Assembly: GCA_007115705.1 (NCBI GenBank)
Contig: QXEO01000341.1
Location: 1,178,001 to 1,242,000 of the forward strand
Length of the DNA stretch: 64,000 bases
Source of the DNA: Dactylis glomerata
Taxonomy: Eukaryota > Streptophyta > Magnoliopsida > Poales > Poaceae
Reading direction: 5' to 3'
The notes beneath the pieces are model-generated. The model saw only the letters and a program-made list of their open reading frames with translations, did no database searches and was not told where the DNA came from. The position numbers and the translations under genes are program-made. Positions 45,009 through 55,782 of the stretch are shown here, one piece after another (position 1 is the first letter of the stretch; each line of letters opens with the position of its first letter).

Positions 45009-46635
45009 TGATGGGTTCGTAGCATGAAAACAAAAATTTTCCGACGCATGAACACAAAACTAGCCAAGATCATCTATGAGATGGTAGCAACGGAGACAAA
45101 CCCTCGAAGACCGGTAGCGGGGATTACGTTCCCGCACAAACGTTGCCGATGGAGACTCGATGAAGACGCACGTAGTCGACGTAGTTGTTCACTTGATGTA
45201 GTCGATGTAGTGGTTCACTTGACGATCTCAAGATCGTGTACACGGCGCCACAACCGGCGGCGCCTCCGTACTCGGTCACACGTACGGCTTGTCGTCGTCT
45301 CCTCCATGCCCTCGGTCCAGCGGGGCAGCGGAAGAAGGGATCCGCCGAACACTCCAACACTCACTTCTCCAAGTGTGTGAATCTCGAACTAACAATCCGG
45401 CCGAGCTTCGCTAAGCCAAGATGGATTTGGGGCAGCAACTTTGGGAGGAAGGGAGGGGATTAAGAAGTGTGAGAAGAGGGAGAAGAAGCATCCTTTTATA
45501 GGAGAGGAGGTGGCAGCCCCTTCTCATGGTGGTAACCCCCTCTTCATGGCGGTAACCCCCATTTTAATTTTGCATGACATTCATGCTAATTAAAACTCAC
45601 ACTAATTGAATTAATAAAACAATTTTATTTCTTTAATATTTGTTAATTCAATCAATTAACAAACATTAACAAAAAAACCCTTGAGTTATTTCGATATGCC
45701 AGAATAGTTTCGGCACTTTTCTGAAACAACCCTCATGTTGTCCTATAATTCGATCGGAGTATCGTATCCACTCAAAAACAACGACAAACCTTAAGTGTGT
45801 CACCCTACGGTTCGTGAATAACGTGGTCATGATCGAGACTTCTCTCTGATCAATAATCATCATCGGGATCTGGAAATCCATGACGACTCCCACTTACTCG
45901 ACGATGAACTAGTGATCGTGTGAACCAATAACGAACATAGTTAGTTCCTTTTGTCTCGCGATATTATTACTTGTCCGAGATCCGATCATTTGGTATCAAC
46001 CACACCTAGTTCAATCTCGTTCCCGACAAGTCTCTTTACTCGTTCCATGATAATGCATTCCCGTGACCTAGTCACATGCTTGCAAGCGATTCCAATGCAA
46101 TATCACCGAGAAGGGCCCAGAGAATATCTTCCCGTCATCGGGTCGGACAAATTCCACTCTTGGTCCATGAGCCTCAACTAATACTTTCTGAATACCCAAA
46201 TCAACCTTTATAATCACCCTATTATGGTGTGACGTTTGATATCATCAAAGTACCCTTCCGGTATCAGTGATTAACATGATCTCATGGTCTAAGGATTAGA
46301 ACTACTTCGTATGAGTTTGATATAGCAATGAAACTTGATGACTTGATCGTATTGCTATTCGTACTATGGGTGTGAGTGTTCATCATATCATTCTTATAAT
46401 GATATGACCCCGTTATTAACAACATCCACTGTTCATGATCAGGAAACCTTGATCATCAGTTAATCAACAAGCTAGTATAAAAGAGAGGCTTTACTAGGAA
46501 CCTTTTAGTTTATTAATCACACAAGTATTAATGTTTCTGATTAATACAATTCTAGCATGAGAAATAAACATTTATCATAAACATGGAATATGATAATAAC
46601 CACTTTATTATTGCCTCTTGGGCATATTCCCTTTA
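45009..46635 (-). repeat. 5' LTR of Copia2 (1627 bp)
   Basis: Starts TGATGGG; ends CCCTTTA where CCCTTCA is expected, followed by GTTGG. Shorter than its partner, mainly through fewer minisatellite units. Confidence 0.9.
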
Positions 46636-47263
46636 GTTGGACATAGCATCAGTGGCGCATCCTCAGTCCAATGGGCAAGTGGAGAAAGCAAATGGGCTAG
46701 TCCTGGCCGGCATCAGACCAAGGTTGGTCGAGCCTCTCAAGCGTTCAGCTGGCTGCTGGGTCGAAGAGCTTCCCTCAGTACTCTGGAGCCTGCGGACTAC
46801 CCCAAATCGCTCTGTCGGCTTCACACCTTTCTTCCTGGTCTATGGAGCAGAAGCGATGCTGCCCACTAATATCGAATTCGATGCGCCCAGAGTTGTCCAG
46901 TACATGGAGAAGCAAGCAAAAGAAGCTCGTGAAGATGGCGTCGATCTCCTCGAGGAGGCACGAGAGCAGGCCTTGGCCAGGTCAGCGCTCTATCAGCAGT
47001 AGCTGCGACGATACCACAGCCAGAAGATCCGTCCACTCGCATTTCGCGAAGGAGATCTCGTACTCCGGCTAGTCCAAAACACTAAAGGCATGCACAAGCT
47101 GTCCTCTCCCTGGGAGGGACCGTTCATTGTCAGCCGGGTGCTAGGCAATGGGGCATACTACCTCATCGATGCACAAGAGCCTAGGAAGAACAAGGCAGAT
47201 AATTCTGACAAGGAGACAGAGCGTCCCTGGAATGTCAGTCTCCTAAGACCTTTCTTCTGCTAA
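46636..47263 (+). pseudogene. Integrase of A1, C-terminal part and end of pol
   Basis: The frame resumes with VAHPQSNGQVEKANG (catalytic Glu), PSVLWSLRTTPNRS, TPFFLVYGAEAMLPT, then after an in-frame TAG (about 47000) the GPY/F-type C-terminal module (FREGDLVLR, GPFIVSRVLGNGAYYL). It stops at TAA 47261-47263 with LRPFFC at the end, a standard Tat pol terminus. One stop is visible in this part. Confidence 0.85.
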
Positions 47264-48644
47264 GGCAAAAGCTTGTACCCCGAAAAACTTGTCAATGAAT
47301 AAAGGATAACAGAGCGGCTAGTTACGGCCGGCTCTGAGGAAAACACTTCGTGTATGTTTTGCTTCCTGCGTTATTCACTTGACCGGCAGCCGACTCCGGG
47401 CTTCGAGCCACAGCCAGTTGCCTTAAAAACAATCGATTCCTCGTCAGCCGGATGAGTACTATGTATGAAGTAGGTCTCAAGCCAAACCTCCATCTCCCGG
47501 CTCTGCGCAGCCGGACGGATAGGAGCCAGCAGGCCACATACTAAGGAAAGCCGCGGAGAAAAACCGTAAACGATAGAAAGTCGCTCAACTAAACGTTGAA
47601 GACAGTGCTCGTTAACCATGCATTGGTTAGCTCAAGCCGGGTGCCCGATAAACGGAAGTACTACTTCTCACTCCGCGGCACGCTCCCACCCTAGGCCGGC
47701 ATTCGGCTGCCGGCCCAAGGGAGACCAACCGGCACTAGGCTGCCGGTTGGGGGTAGAAGGGTCGAAGGGTGGGGAGATTAAGGAAAAATTTGAGGGAACC
47801 GGGCTAAGGCAGGCCAGCGAATGGTCGATGATCACAGTTTCTCGATGCTTAGGCTGAGTAGCCACATCAAAGAGGTTCGAAGCTAGAGGTGCGTCACTCA
47901 ACGTCGGCACCGTATGCGAGCAAGCTAGTTTCAAGCCAGCTGTCATTCCAGCTGCCCCAAAACTTGGGGGCTAGGGGGAAGGGGAATTGGCCCTTAGAAG
48001 CAGGCCGGCTCCAATCCCTCGCCAGCTGTCTGATCAGTTGGCGCCGCGACATAACCAGCAAAATAGCGTCGGAATCGAAATCTAGCATTCGCAAAGAAAT
48101 GGCTAAAGCCAGTGGTTTGGAGATTCGCTCCAGCCACGGCAGGGGCTATGCAAAGGCTCGGGAAAGGAAGACGTGCCGGCTCCGGTCTCGCCTGAGCCGG
48201 CACAGAACTTAGCTTCCACTTCTGTCTCCTCAAGCTGGTGCTAGCTCACGTCTCCCGAAGCCGGCCAGCAGAGGCACTTCTCCCTCCGCGGTGAAACCGG
48301 AAGACCTCGGCAGGAACATCTGCTCAAGTGGGTGGCCATCTTAGCCCCTACCTACAAGCCTGCGCAGCGACGGTCCTAGCGTAGGAGGAATCCTAACTGT
48401 GAAATCGTCACCACGCTACGATGGAAGCAGAGGACAATCATGCAAGAACAAGCACACAGCAAATGAAGAAAGATAAACAAGACTTGCAGAAAAGTAAAAA
48501 GTCCTTAAACATCTGGCGGGCGGTTACATAGTTAAGGCCACGCTAAGGGCCGAGATAACAAAAGATACTCCCCCACCCTAAGCACCCGGAGTTCTCCATT
48601 GACGAAGCCGTTGTCAAGGAAGGGGCTTCGGGGGTGCTTGCCGC
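47264..48644 (+). other. A1 region between pol stop and antisense gene
   Basis: No gene on either strand that I can support. The sequence is rich in CCGGC/GCCGG motifs. Its last 400 bp are the likely 3' UTR of the antisense gene and resemble the end of the window (63534-64000) in inverted orientation. Confidence 0.55.
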
Positions 48645-49119
48645 TCACGGCCAGGGGGAGTAGACGCGGGCGCAGCTGGAGGTGTCGACGATGCGCACGC
48701 AGAGGACGGGCGACTCAGTGCGACGAGTGCAGACGAGAGTCCAACTGCACTTCAGGTCGTAGTCGTCGATGAACCTCGTCCAGCCGTCGGCGAGGTAGCT
48801 CTTCCCCTGCTCGTCGTGAAGGATCTTGACGAGGTACAGGGGCTGGCCGCCGCTGCCCTCTTCCACCATGATGCTCGTCGAGGGGTTCCTCCCCATGGTG
48901 CCGACGAAACTGGCGGGGAGCGGCAGGCGCGCCTCGCACCTGGCTCGCAGATGCACCATGAAGGTGGTGAATCCGTGCTTCGAGACATAGGAGAGTCGCT
49001 GCCGCGGCGGCGAGCGCCGAGGTCGGCGCCCGTGCCGGCGAGGCCCGGCGGAGCCGCCCCGACCGCAATCGTGGCGCCAACGATGGCGGCCGCATCTTCG
49101 AGGGGAGTCGCAGCGATGC
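48645..49119 (-). pseudogene. Antisense B3-domain gene of A1, 5' end cut by C2
   Basis: The minus strand from 49119 is open to TGA 48645-48647. The B3 part reads ARLPLPASFVGTMG, SIMVEEGSGGQPLYLVKI, GKSYLADGWTRFIDDYDL, SWTLVCTRRTESPVLCVRI. The G-W-x-x-F block with the following D-L and hydrophobic strands is the B3 signature. AT-hooks and start codon are missing because LTR-C2 begins at 49120; the frame runs on into LTR sequence by chance. B3 domains bind DNA in plant transcription factors. Related to the ORF at 62730-63533 but clearly diverged. The TSD of the C2 insertion would be GATGC (49115-49119); its partner is not in the window. Confidence 0.65.
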
Positions 49120-50025
49120 TGTCGGTGTACTGGATACCGGGGTATCCCGGTCCACCTGCTCCTGGGCCTCTTCAACGGCCCAGCTTTGGCCCAGGGGTGA
49201 AACAACGACCGAAGCTGTTGGAGAAGACCCTCATGAGGAGGCGCCTCATGAGGAGAACGACGACCAAAACCACTAAGGGCCTGAAGACCTCCTCACGAGC
49301 TTCCGCTGGTGAGGGGAGGGACCATGTCCACGTCAGCTCGGCACGTTTGCATGCAGAGCAAGAAGACAAGGGCAGAAGACCGCGTACCGCCCACGCTACC
49401 CCCGATAGGGAGGAGACCAACTTTTGCAGTGCCTGCATAAAGCGGCACAGTGGTTGTTGGCCACCCCCCTAAAAATAGCGTGGACAGTGCAGGGCGCCAG
49501 AGGAAGATGTCAGCTTCCTCCACCCACTCCGGTGGACCGGCGCCACTACTCTACGAAGACTACATCCACGGAAGAATAAAGTCTACAGCTGTCCTCCCTC
49601 CTTGGCCATGTGTGGCAACCCCTTCCCCAAGAAGATAAGGGGAAGGAGGACCTTGGCGCTATAAAAGAAGGGGAGGCCACCCCTTAGAGGGGGGGAATCT
49701 TCATCTCCGGGCTTCTAGCTAGGCTAAGTTGGTTCTCCTACCTTCGGCCAGCTAGAGCTCTGTAACCAAGACCTTGTACTCCCCGCGAGGTGTCGCGTCG
49801 TAATACAAGAAGGCAGGAAGTAGGGGTTTTACCTCACCACGAGGGCCCTGAACCTGGGTAAAGCTCGGCGTCCCTCTCTGCAGTGTGTTGTGCGTTCGAC
49901 GACTCGAGGCTTCCGTCACCGTGTTTCGTTGCGATCCAAGATCTCCCACGTTCAGCCCCCTGCATTCGAATCTTTGGGTCCATCGCGTGGTACCCCGTGT
50001 TCTTGCGACACGAAATCTATCGACA
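49120..50025 (+). repeat. 5' LTR of C2 (906 bp)
   Basis: TGTCGGTGTACTGG to TATCGACA. It contains the palindrome GGATACC-GG-GGTATCC (49132-49147), paired 10-bp palindromes CCTCATGAGG (49229-49238, 49244-49253), and TATA box TATAAAA (49660-49666). Confidence 0.92.
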
Positions 50026-50027
50026 TT

Positions 50028-50045
50028 TGGCATGCCAGGTAGGGG
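50028..50045 (+). promoter_or_regulatory. Primer-binding site of C2
   Basis: TGGCATGCCAGGTAGGGG, two bases after the LTR; C1 has TGGCGCGCTAGGTAAGGG at the same place. Confidence 0.75.
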
Positions 50046-50079
50046 CCTGTGGTGTGATTTCTTCTAGTTCTGCTTCGAC

Positions 50080-51510
50080 ATGGCCGACGCCAATGCAAGA
50101 CTCGAGCGTCTTCGCCGCCGCAACGCTGTCCGGGGGCAAACCGAGCCCATCTTCCGTCATCGTGAAGCCTCGGCCAAGGAGGAAGAGGAGGAAGATCTGG
50201 AATCCTCCTACCTCCTGTCCGGGTGTACAGAGCCTTCGCTCTCCTTCACCGCCACCACCACTTCTCGTGCTCGTTCTGGGAGTTAGCTGTCTCCCGCGCA
50301 GGCTCTCGCCATGGCGCAGGAGCTGCTGCGCAATCAGCCTACTAACGACGGGCGTGAGGGGTGGCGCGCTCGAATCGCCGAGCTCGTCGCCATCGCCAAT
50401 GAAGACCCGGCCGAGGGAGGAGCCCAGGGCGCAGGAGAACTAGATCCGGCGGCGGGGCGCCGCGCCCCGGGTGCCGGAGATGGGAAGGCCGCCAAGGCCA
50501 AGAAAGTGGCTTCCCGCGCCGCATCTTCACCGCGCGGGGAGCCCAGCTGCCAAATCAGCCAACGCGCTCCGGAAGACGCACGCGTCTCCCTTGAGCGCCG
50601 CCGCGAAAATCATGACCGTGCCATCGACGACATCGGCGAAGCTGGCAAGAACGTCAAGACCGCCGAGGACCCCATCTACAACCCCGGGTGCCTTGCTCTC
50701 ACTCGCCAGCAACGCTACGTGGTCTGGCCTGACAAGTTCAAGCCGGACATCAGCGCGCGTTACGACGGAACCACAAACCCCGTCGAATTCCTCCAGCTCT
50801 ACGTCGTCGCCGTCCAGGCCGCGCGTGGAGATCAGCGTGCGATGGCCAATTGGTTTCCCATGGCCCTCTAAGATGCTCCACGAACTTGGCTCATGAATCT
50901 TCCTCACGAATCCGTGACCTCATGGAAAGACTTATGCCGTCAGTTCATCGCTAACTTCATGCCCACGTACGAGCGCCCCGCCACCAAGAACGATCTTAAG
51001 GCGGTGCATCAGTACAAGGGCGAGACGCTTCGTCAGTACATCCAGCGCTTCAGCCAGATGAGGAACAAGATTCCCAGGATCTCCAATGAGGAGGTCATCT
51101 CCGCATTCTCCATGGGCATCTCCAACATCAAGATGAGGGAGAAGCTGTCCGTGAATGATGAGCTGACTTCCATTGTCAGTCTCTTCAAAATCGCTGACCG
51201 CTGCGCCAAGGCGGAGGAGGGGAGGCTCTTCGTGCACAACCTGCCGGAGGGTGGATCCCAGGGCGATCGCTGCGACGACGACCGTGATGAGGGTCATCGC
51301 CGTGATGGTCTATCTCGTGTATATCCTGAGCCGCTGCCGCTACCTCCACCAGCGAATGATCATCATGAAGAGAACCAGGGGGCTATCAAGAGCCGCGAGG
51401 CTTCGCCGCTTGCCTCCTGGGTGGAGCTCAAGCTCCTTTATCTAATCGTCACTTCAAGCAGCTGTCGTGAGAGATCGCGGCGGTGCAGCCCAACATCGGC
51501 AACCGCTTAA
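50080..51510 (+). pseudogene. gag of C2, with stops
   Basis: The start is an ATG at 50080 (MADANARLERL), supported by the leader match to C1. After a stop at 50286 a frame from 50311 continues: acidic and Ala-rich N-terminus, then the gag core from about 50690 (CLALTRQQRYVVWPDKF, ISARYDGTTNPVEFLQLY), a TAA at 50869, then WLMNLPHESVTSWKDLC, FMPTYERPATKNDLK, LRQYIQRFSQMRNKIP, SIVSLFKIADRCAKAEEGR. No zinc knuckle is visible. It would form the particle shell. Stops are few and isolated, so the copy is moderately young. Confidence 0.8.
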
Positions 51511-52265
51511 TGAAGTGGTCAACCAGCAAGATCGGCTTCGACGAGGAGGATCATCCGACCTCCACCAAGGGCGTTGGCACAATTCCCCTCTTGTGCACGC
51601 CAACCATCAATAACATCGCCGTCAATCGTACTCTCATCGATGGAGGGGCGGGCCTCAACATCATCTCGGTTGAGGTCTTTGAGAAGATGCAGGTGCCATA
51701 TCATCGGCTCATGCCAACCCGACCGTTCTTCGGGGTAACCGAAGGGTCTACAACGCCAATTGGGTAGGTACGCCTGCCCGTCACCTTCGGCACCCGGGAT
51801 AACTACAGGACAGAAAGCCTCAACTTCGACGTCGCCTACATCGCGCTGCCTTACAATGCCATCCTCGGCTACCCAGCCCTGGCAAGGTTCGTGGCTGCAA
51901 CGCATCATGGCTTCAACGTCCTCAAGATTCTGGGTGCCAACGGCACGATCACCGTGTGCTGCAACGAAAAGGATGCTCTCCGATCCGCGGAGCATGTCAA
52001 CCGTGAGGCCGCCGCTATGTTCCCCGCCGACGAAGATCTACTGGAACACTCCGGCGACCTCACGAGGAAGAAGCAGCTCGTATCTCAAGAGCGGGTTGCA
52101 GCGAAGAAGGCCTCTCTCGAGCCCCACCTGTCGGGCTCGACAGGGAAGAAGTTCGCCACCTCTGCATCGCCTACTCCAAACAAGGACCAGGTCCATCCGA
52201 TGCTGGACATGAGCATTGGGGAAGCTGTGGTACCCTCGGGGAGGAGGCCCCAGTTCACCCAATAG
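51511..52265 (+). pseudogene. Protease of C2
   Basis: The frame from about 51511 holds FDEEDHPTSTKGVGTIPLL, the active-site block TLIDGGAGLNIISVEVF (Asp-Gly-Gly), and after a TAG at 51765 NAILGYPALARFVAATHHGFNVLKI. An acidic/Lys linker runs to TAG 52265. Same architecture as the A1 and B2 proteases. It would process gag-pol. Confidence 0.8.
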
Positions 52266-53900
52266 CGCTCTGCAACAAATAAGGTCCCACTCTAGGCTGG
52301 GGGCTGCGAAAACTTCGTCACCATCGGGGCAGGGCTTTCTCCTAAATAGGAAAGCGCGCTCGTCACCTTCCTGTGGGCAAACTCTGACATGTTCGCTTGG
52401 ACTCCGTCAGATATGCCCAACGTTCCCAGGGAGGTGATTGAGCACCACTTAGCTGTGTGCCCTCAGGCACACCCCGTGAAGCAGAAGACTAGGAAACAAG
52501 CGCAAGAGAAGCAAGACTTCATCGTCCAAGAAATAGAGAAGCTGAAGAAGGCCAAGCTAATACGCGAGGTAGCCCACCCCACCTGGATTGCCAATCCGGT
52601 GGTTGTCCCAAAGTCTAATGGCAGTGGGCGCCTCTGCGTGGACTTCACAAGTCTCAACAAGGCCTGTCCCAAGGATCCTTATCCGCTCCCAAGGATAGAT
52701 CAAATCGCCGACTCCACCGCCGGCTGTGACCTCCTTTGCTTCTTGGATGCCTTCTCCGGCTATCATCAGATCAAGATGGCAAAGGAGGAAGAAGAGAAGA
52801 CCGCCTTCATCACGCCCTGTGGTGTGTACTGCTACGTCTGCATGCCCTTCGGCCTAAAGAACGCAGGAGCCACCTTCCAAAGGCTCATGCGTAAGGCCCT
52901 GGGGGCTCAGATGGGAAGGAATGCGAAGCCTACATCGACGACATCGTCGTCAAGACTCGTGAGAGTCATACCTTCATCGAGGATCTAGAGGAAACATTCG
53001 TCAACCTGAGAAAGGTAAATATCAAGCTCAACCCCGCCAAGTGCGCCTTCGGCATACCATCGGGAAAATTGTTGGGGTTCCTCTTGTCTCATCGCGAGAT
53101 AGAGGAGAACCCTGACAAAGTCAAGGCCATCGAAGAAATGCGTCCACCGCGCAATCTCAAGGAAATGCAACACCTCGCGGGGTGCATGGCAGCCCTGGGG
53201 CGCTTCATAGCGAGGAGTGGGGAGAAGGCCTTGCCCTTCTTCAAGCTCATGAAGCGCACTGGGAAGTTCGAGTGGACTCCAGAGGCCGACAAGGCCTTTG
53301 CCAAGTTGAAAAGGTATCTCACGAGCCCACCGATCATGGTTGCCCCAACATTCCGCGAGCCCTTGCTGCTCTACATCGCAGCAACTCTGAGAACTGCAAG
53401 CGCTGTCCACATCGTGGAGCGAGACGCCAAGGTAATCGCCAAAGAGGAAGTTGATCCTTCCTGCTCGGGGGCTCCTCGCGAGGTAGATGTAGAGATTCCT
53501 TCTGTCCCTCAAGAGGAGCCGCCTGCTGCAGCTTCGCTGACCGAGCCGCTCTCCCAGAGCGACGCTCCTGAACCTCACGAGGAGGAAACTCCTGAGGGCA
53601 TCACCAAGGTGCAAAAGCCCATGTACTTTGTCAGCACGGTACTATGCGACGCGCGGGAGCGCTACACCATGCAGCAAAAGCTGCTCTACACCTTGCTCAT
53701 CGCTTCAAGGAAACTACGCCACTACTTCCAGGGTCACCCGATTAAGGTGGTCACTGATCGTCCCCTGGAGCCCATTCTACGCAATCCCAATGTCACCAGG
53801 CGCGTGGCAGAATGGGCCGTGGAGCTTCAGCCCTTCGAGATCTCCTTCCAAACTACCAAGGTGATCAAGAGCAAGGCTTTCGCTGAGTTCACCGCCGAAT
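52266..53900 (+). pseudogene. Reverse transcriptase and RNase H of C2
   Basis: Two stops at the beginning (near 52290 and 52345), then MPNVPREVIEHHLAV, RLCVDFTSLNKACPKDP, LLCFLDAFSGYHQIKM, FITPCGVYCYVCMPFGLKNAGATFQ. A one-base deletion near 52920 shifts frame just before the catalytic AYIDDIVVKTR, which continues in the frame of 53069: LNPAKCAFGIPSGKLLGFL, LAGCMAALGRFIARSGEKAL. The RNase H-like part follows (LLLYIAATLRTASAVHIVE, QKPMYFVSTVLCDARERYTM, FQGHPIKVVTDRPL), with an acidic insertion (about 53450-53600). A one-base restoration would be required for a full RT, so this copy is not autonomous as it stands. Confidence 0.88.
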
Positions 53901-54480
53901 GGATTGATCCATTCGTCGACGAGCCTCCAGAAGTGGAGTCAACGCTTCCAGGAGAGGAGGCCCTAGGCCTCTGGGTCATGCACTTCGACGGTGCCTTCAA
54001 CCTTCCCGGCGTGGGGGCTAGCGCTGTCCTTACCTCTCCCTCTGGGGAAAAGCTCTTCTACGCCATCTAGCTCTGCTTTAAGCCTGAGCATAAGGTCTCC
54101 AACAACATCGTGGAATATGAAGGACTACTCGCTGGCCTAAGGGCGGCGAATGCTTTGGGTATCAAGTGCCTCGTCGTGAAGGGAGATTCACAGCTAGTTG
54201 TGAACTTCTCGAACAAGAGCTACACTCCAAAGGATGAGCACATGGCAGTTTATCTCGAGGAGCATCGAAAGATGGAAAAACGCTTCTAGGGCTTGGAGCT
54301 GAAGCACATCCCAAGAGGAGAAAATGTGGAGGCGGACGAAATTGCCAAGCGCGCCTCTCATCGCCTCGCACAACCTGCCGGCGTCTTTGAGGAGCGTCTC
54401 TTCAAACCGTCCGGTTCTCCATCGTCGTCTGGATCAGACCCTCCGCCTGCCCTGCCACCGCCGCCGGAGTAGGGGGCTCC
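53901..54480 (+). pseudogene. Additional RNase H of C2
   Basis: MHFDGAFNLPGVGASAVLTS (Asp) is followed by a TAG at 54068-54070, then NNIVEYEGLLAGLRAANALG (Glu), VKGDSQLVVNFSNKSY (Asp), another TAG near 54288, and IPRGENVEADEIAKRAS (Asp). The D-E-D-D set is complete except for the two stops. This second RNase H identifies the Tat lineage. The segment ends in a Pro/Ser linker. Confidence 0.85.
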
Positions 54481-55782
54481 GGACTGCGGGCCTCCTTCGG
54501 GTGACTGCGTCCTTCTGGCATTGGCACGGTAGGAGGGAGTGGACTGGATCCTTGAGCTCAAGGCCTTCCTCGTCAGCAGCAGGCTTCCTGAGGATGAATC
54601 GGAGGCCGAAAGGATAGTGCGTCAAGCTTCAGGCTACTGCGTCAAAGATGGTGACTTGTACCGGCGTCGCCCGAACGGCGTCACTCTGAAGTGCATATCT
54701 ACTCACCAAGGCCAAGAGCTTCTCACGGACATCCACGCCGGTGAATGTGGGCATCATGCTTCTGCTTCAACTCTCGCCGCAAAGGCATATCGAAGCGGCT
54801 TCTACTGGCCTTCAGCGCTCTGGGATGCGGCGGAGATGGTCAAGAGGTGCGAGGCGTGCCAATTCCATGCCAAGCAGATTCATCAGCCGGCGCAGGAGCT
54901 GCAAACCATCCCACTCACTTGGCCCTTTGAAGTTTGGGGGCTGGACATCCTCGGTCCATTCCCAGAGCGCAAGGGGGCTACCGCTACCTCTACGTTGCCA
55001 TCGACAAGTTTACCAAGTGGGTGGAGGTGGAACCGGTGTGCACAATCTCGGCCAGGTCCGCAGTCAAGTTCATCCGTGGGCTGGTCTGTCGCTTTGGTGT
55101 GCCTAACCGCATCATCACTGACAACGGCAGCCAGTTCACCAGCGGGCTATTCCGGGAGTACTGTGCATCGGCCGGCATCAAGATCTGTTTTGCCTCAGTC
55201 GCCTATCCCAGGAGCAATGGTCAAGCCGAGCGCGCCAACGCCGAGGTCCTCAAGGGACTCAAGACGAGAAGCTTCAATGCCAAGCTCGAAGCCTGCGGCA
55301 AAAAAAGGTTAGACAACCTCCAATCCATCTTGTGGTCCATCAGGACTACTGCCACCAAGCCCACCGGAGAGACCCCTTTCTTCTTGGTCTATGGGGCGGA
55401 GGCTGTTCTTCCCACCGACGTCAAGTTCGGGCCGCCAAGAGTGCTCGCCTTCAACGAGATTCACCAAGAGGACCTCATCAAGGACCGCCTCCTCCAGCTC
55501 GAAGAAGCTCGGTGCCAAGCCGCGCTCCGCGCCGCGAGGTACCAGCAAGGACTACGCTGCTACCATAGCCGCCATGTTCGGGCAAGGACTCTGGAGGTCG
55601 GCGACCTGGTGCTGAGGAGAATACTCTCTCGCGAGGGCCTGCACAAGCTGTCTCCAATGTAGGAAGGCCCCTTCAAAGTGACGCACATCGCCAGGCCAGG
55701 CTCGGCGCGGCTGGAAACCGCAGAAGGTGTGCCGGTGGGGAACCCATGGAACATAGCTCATCTACGAAAGTTCTACCCGTAG
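54481..55782 (+). pseudogene. Integrase of C2 and end of pol
   Basis: After a linker, DWILELKAFLVSSRLP and a zinc finger HAGECGHHASASTLAAKAY ... CEACQFHAK, then the core: GLDILGPFP (Asp), a frameshift near 54975, YVAIDKFTKWVEVEPV, IITDNGSQFTSG (Asp), YPRSNGQAERANAEVL (Glu; the DDE triad is complete), TPFFLVYGAEAVLPTDV. After a TAG near 55662 comes the C-terminal GPFKVTHIARPGSARL module, ending HLRKFYP and TAG 55780-55782. It would catalyse integration; one frameshift and one stop break it. Confidence 0.88.

Larger units (their letters stand above)
38344..46635 (-). mobile_element. Copia2: Angela/BARE-like element with degenerate coding region (minus strand)
   Basis: 8292 bp, LTRs 38344-40011 and 45009-46635, perfect duplication GTTGG (38339-38343, 46636-46640), initiator-Met PBS and PPT. 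LTRs and leader are close to Copia1, but the coding part is heavily eroded. It interrupts A1's integrase. Compare Copia1 for the ancestral layout. Confidence 0.9.
6440..49119 (+). mobile_element. Tat-lineage Gypsy element A1, carrying nested insertions
   Basis: Own sequence is 6440-9759, 26830-27222, 36534-38343 and 46636-49119: LTR, PBS, gag remnants, protease, RT, RNase H, extra RNase H, integrase, 3' non-coding region, and an antisense B3 gene cut by element C2. The extra RNase H between the first RNase H and integrase marks the Tat lineage. It entered C1's leader; the left flanking 5 bp are GCTGA, and the right partner lies beyond the window or is lost. Three insertions with perfect 5-bp duplications (CTTAC, CTTAT, GTTGG) split pol, and the pol frame resumes exactly after each one. 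In-frame stops show that it was already decaying or has decayed since. Confidence 0.85.

Noticed and set aside
48715..49155. Alternative minus-strand frame across the A1 antisense gene
   Set aside because: Arg/Ala-rich and crosses into LTR-C2; the frame at 48645 has the B3 motifs instead.
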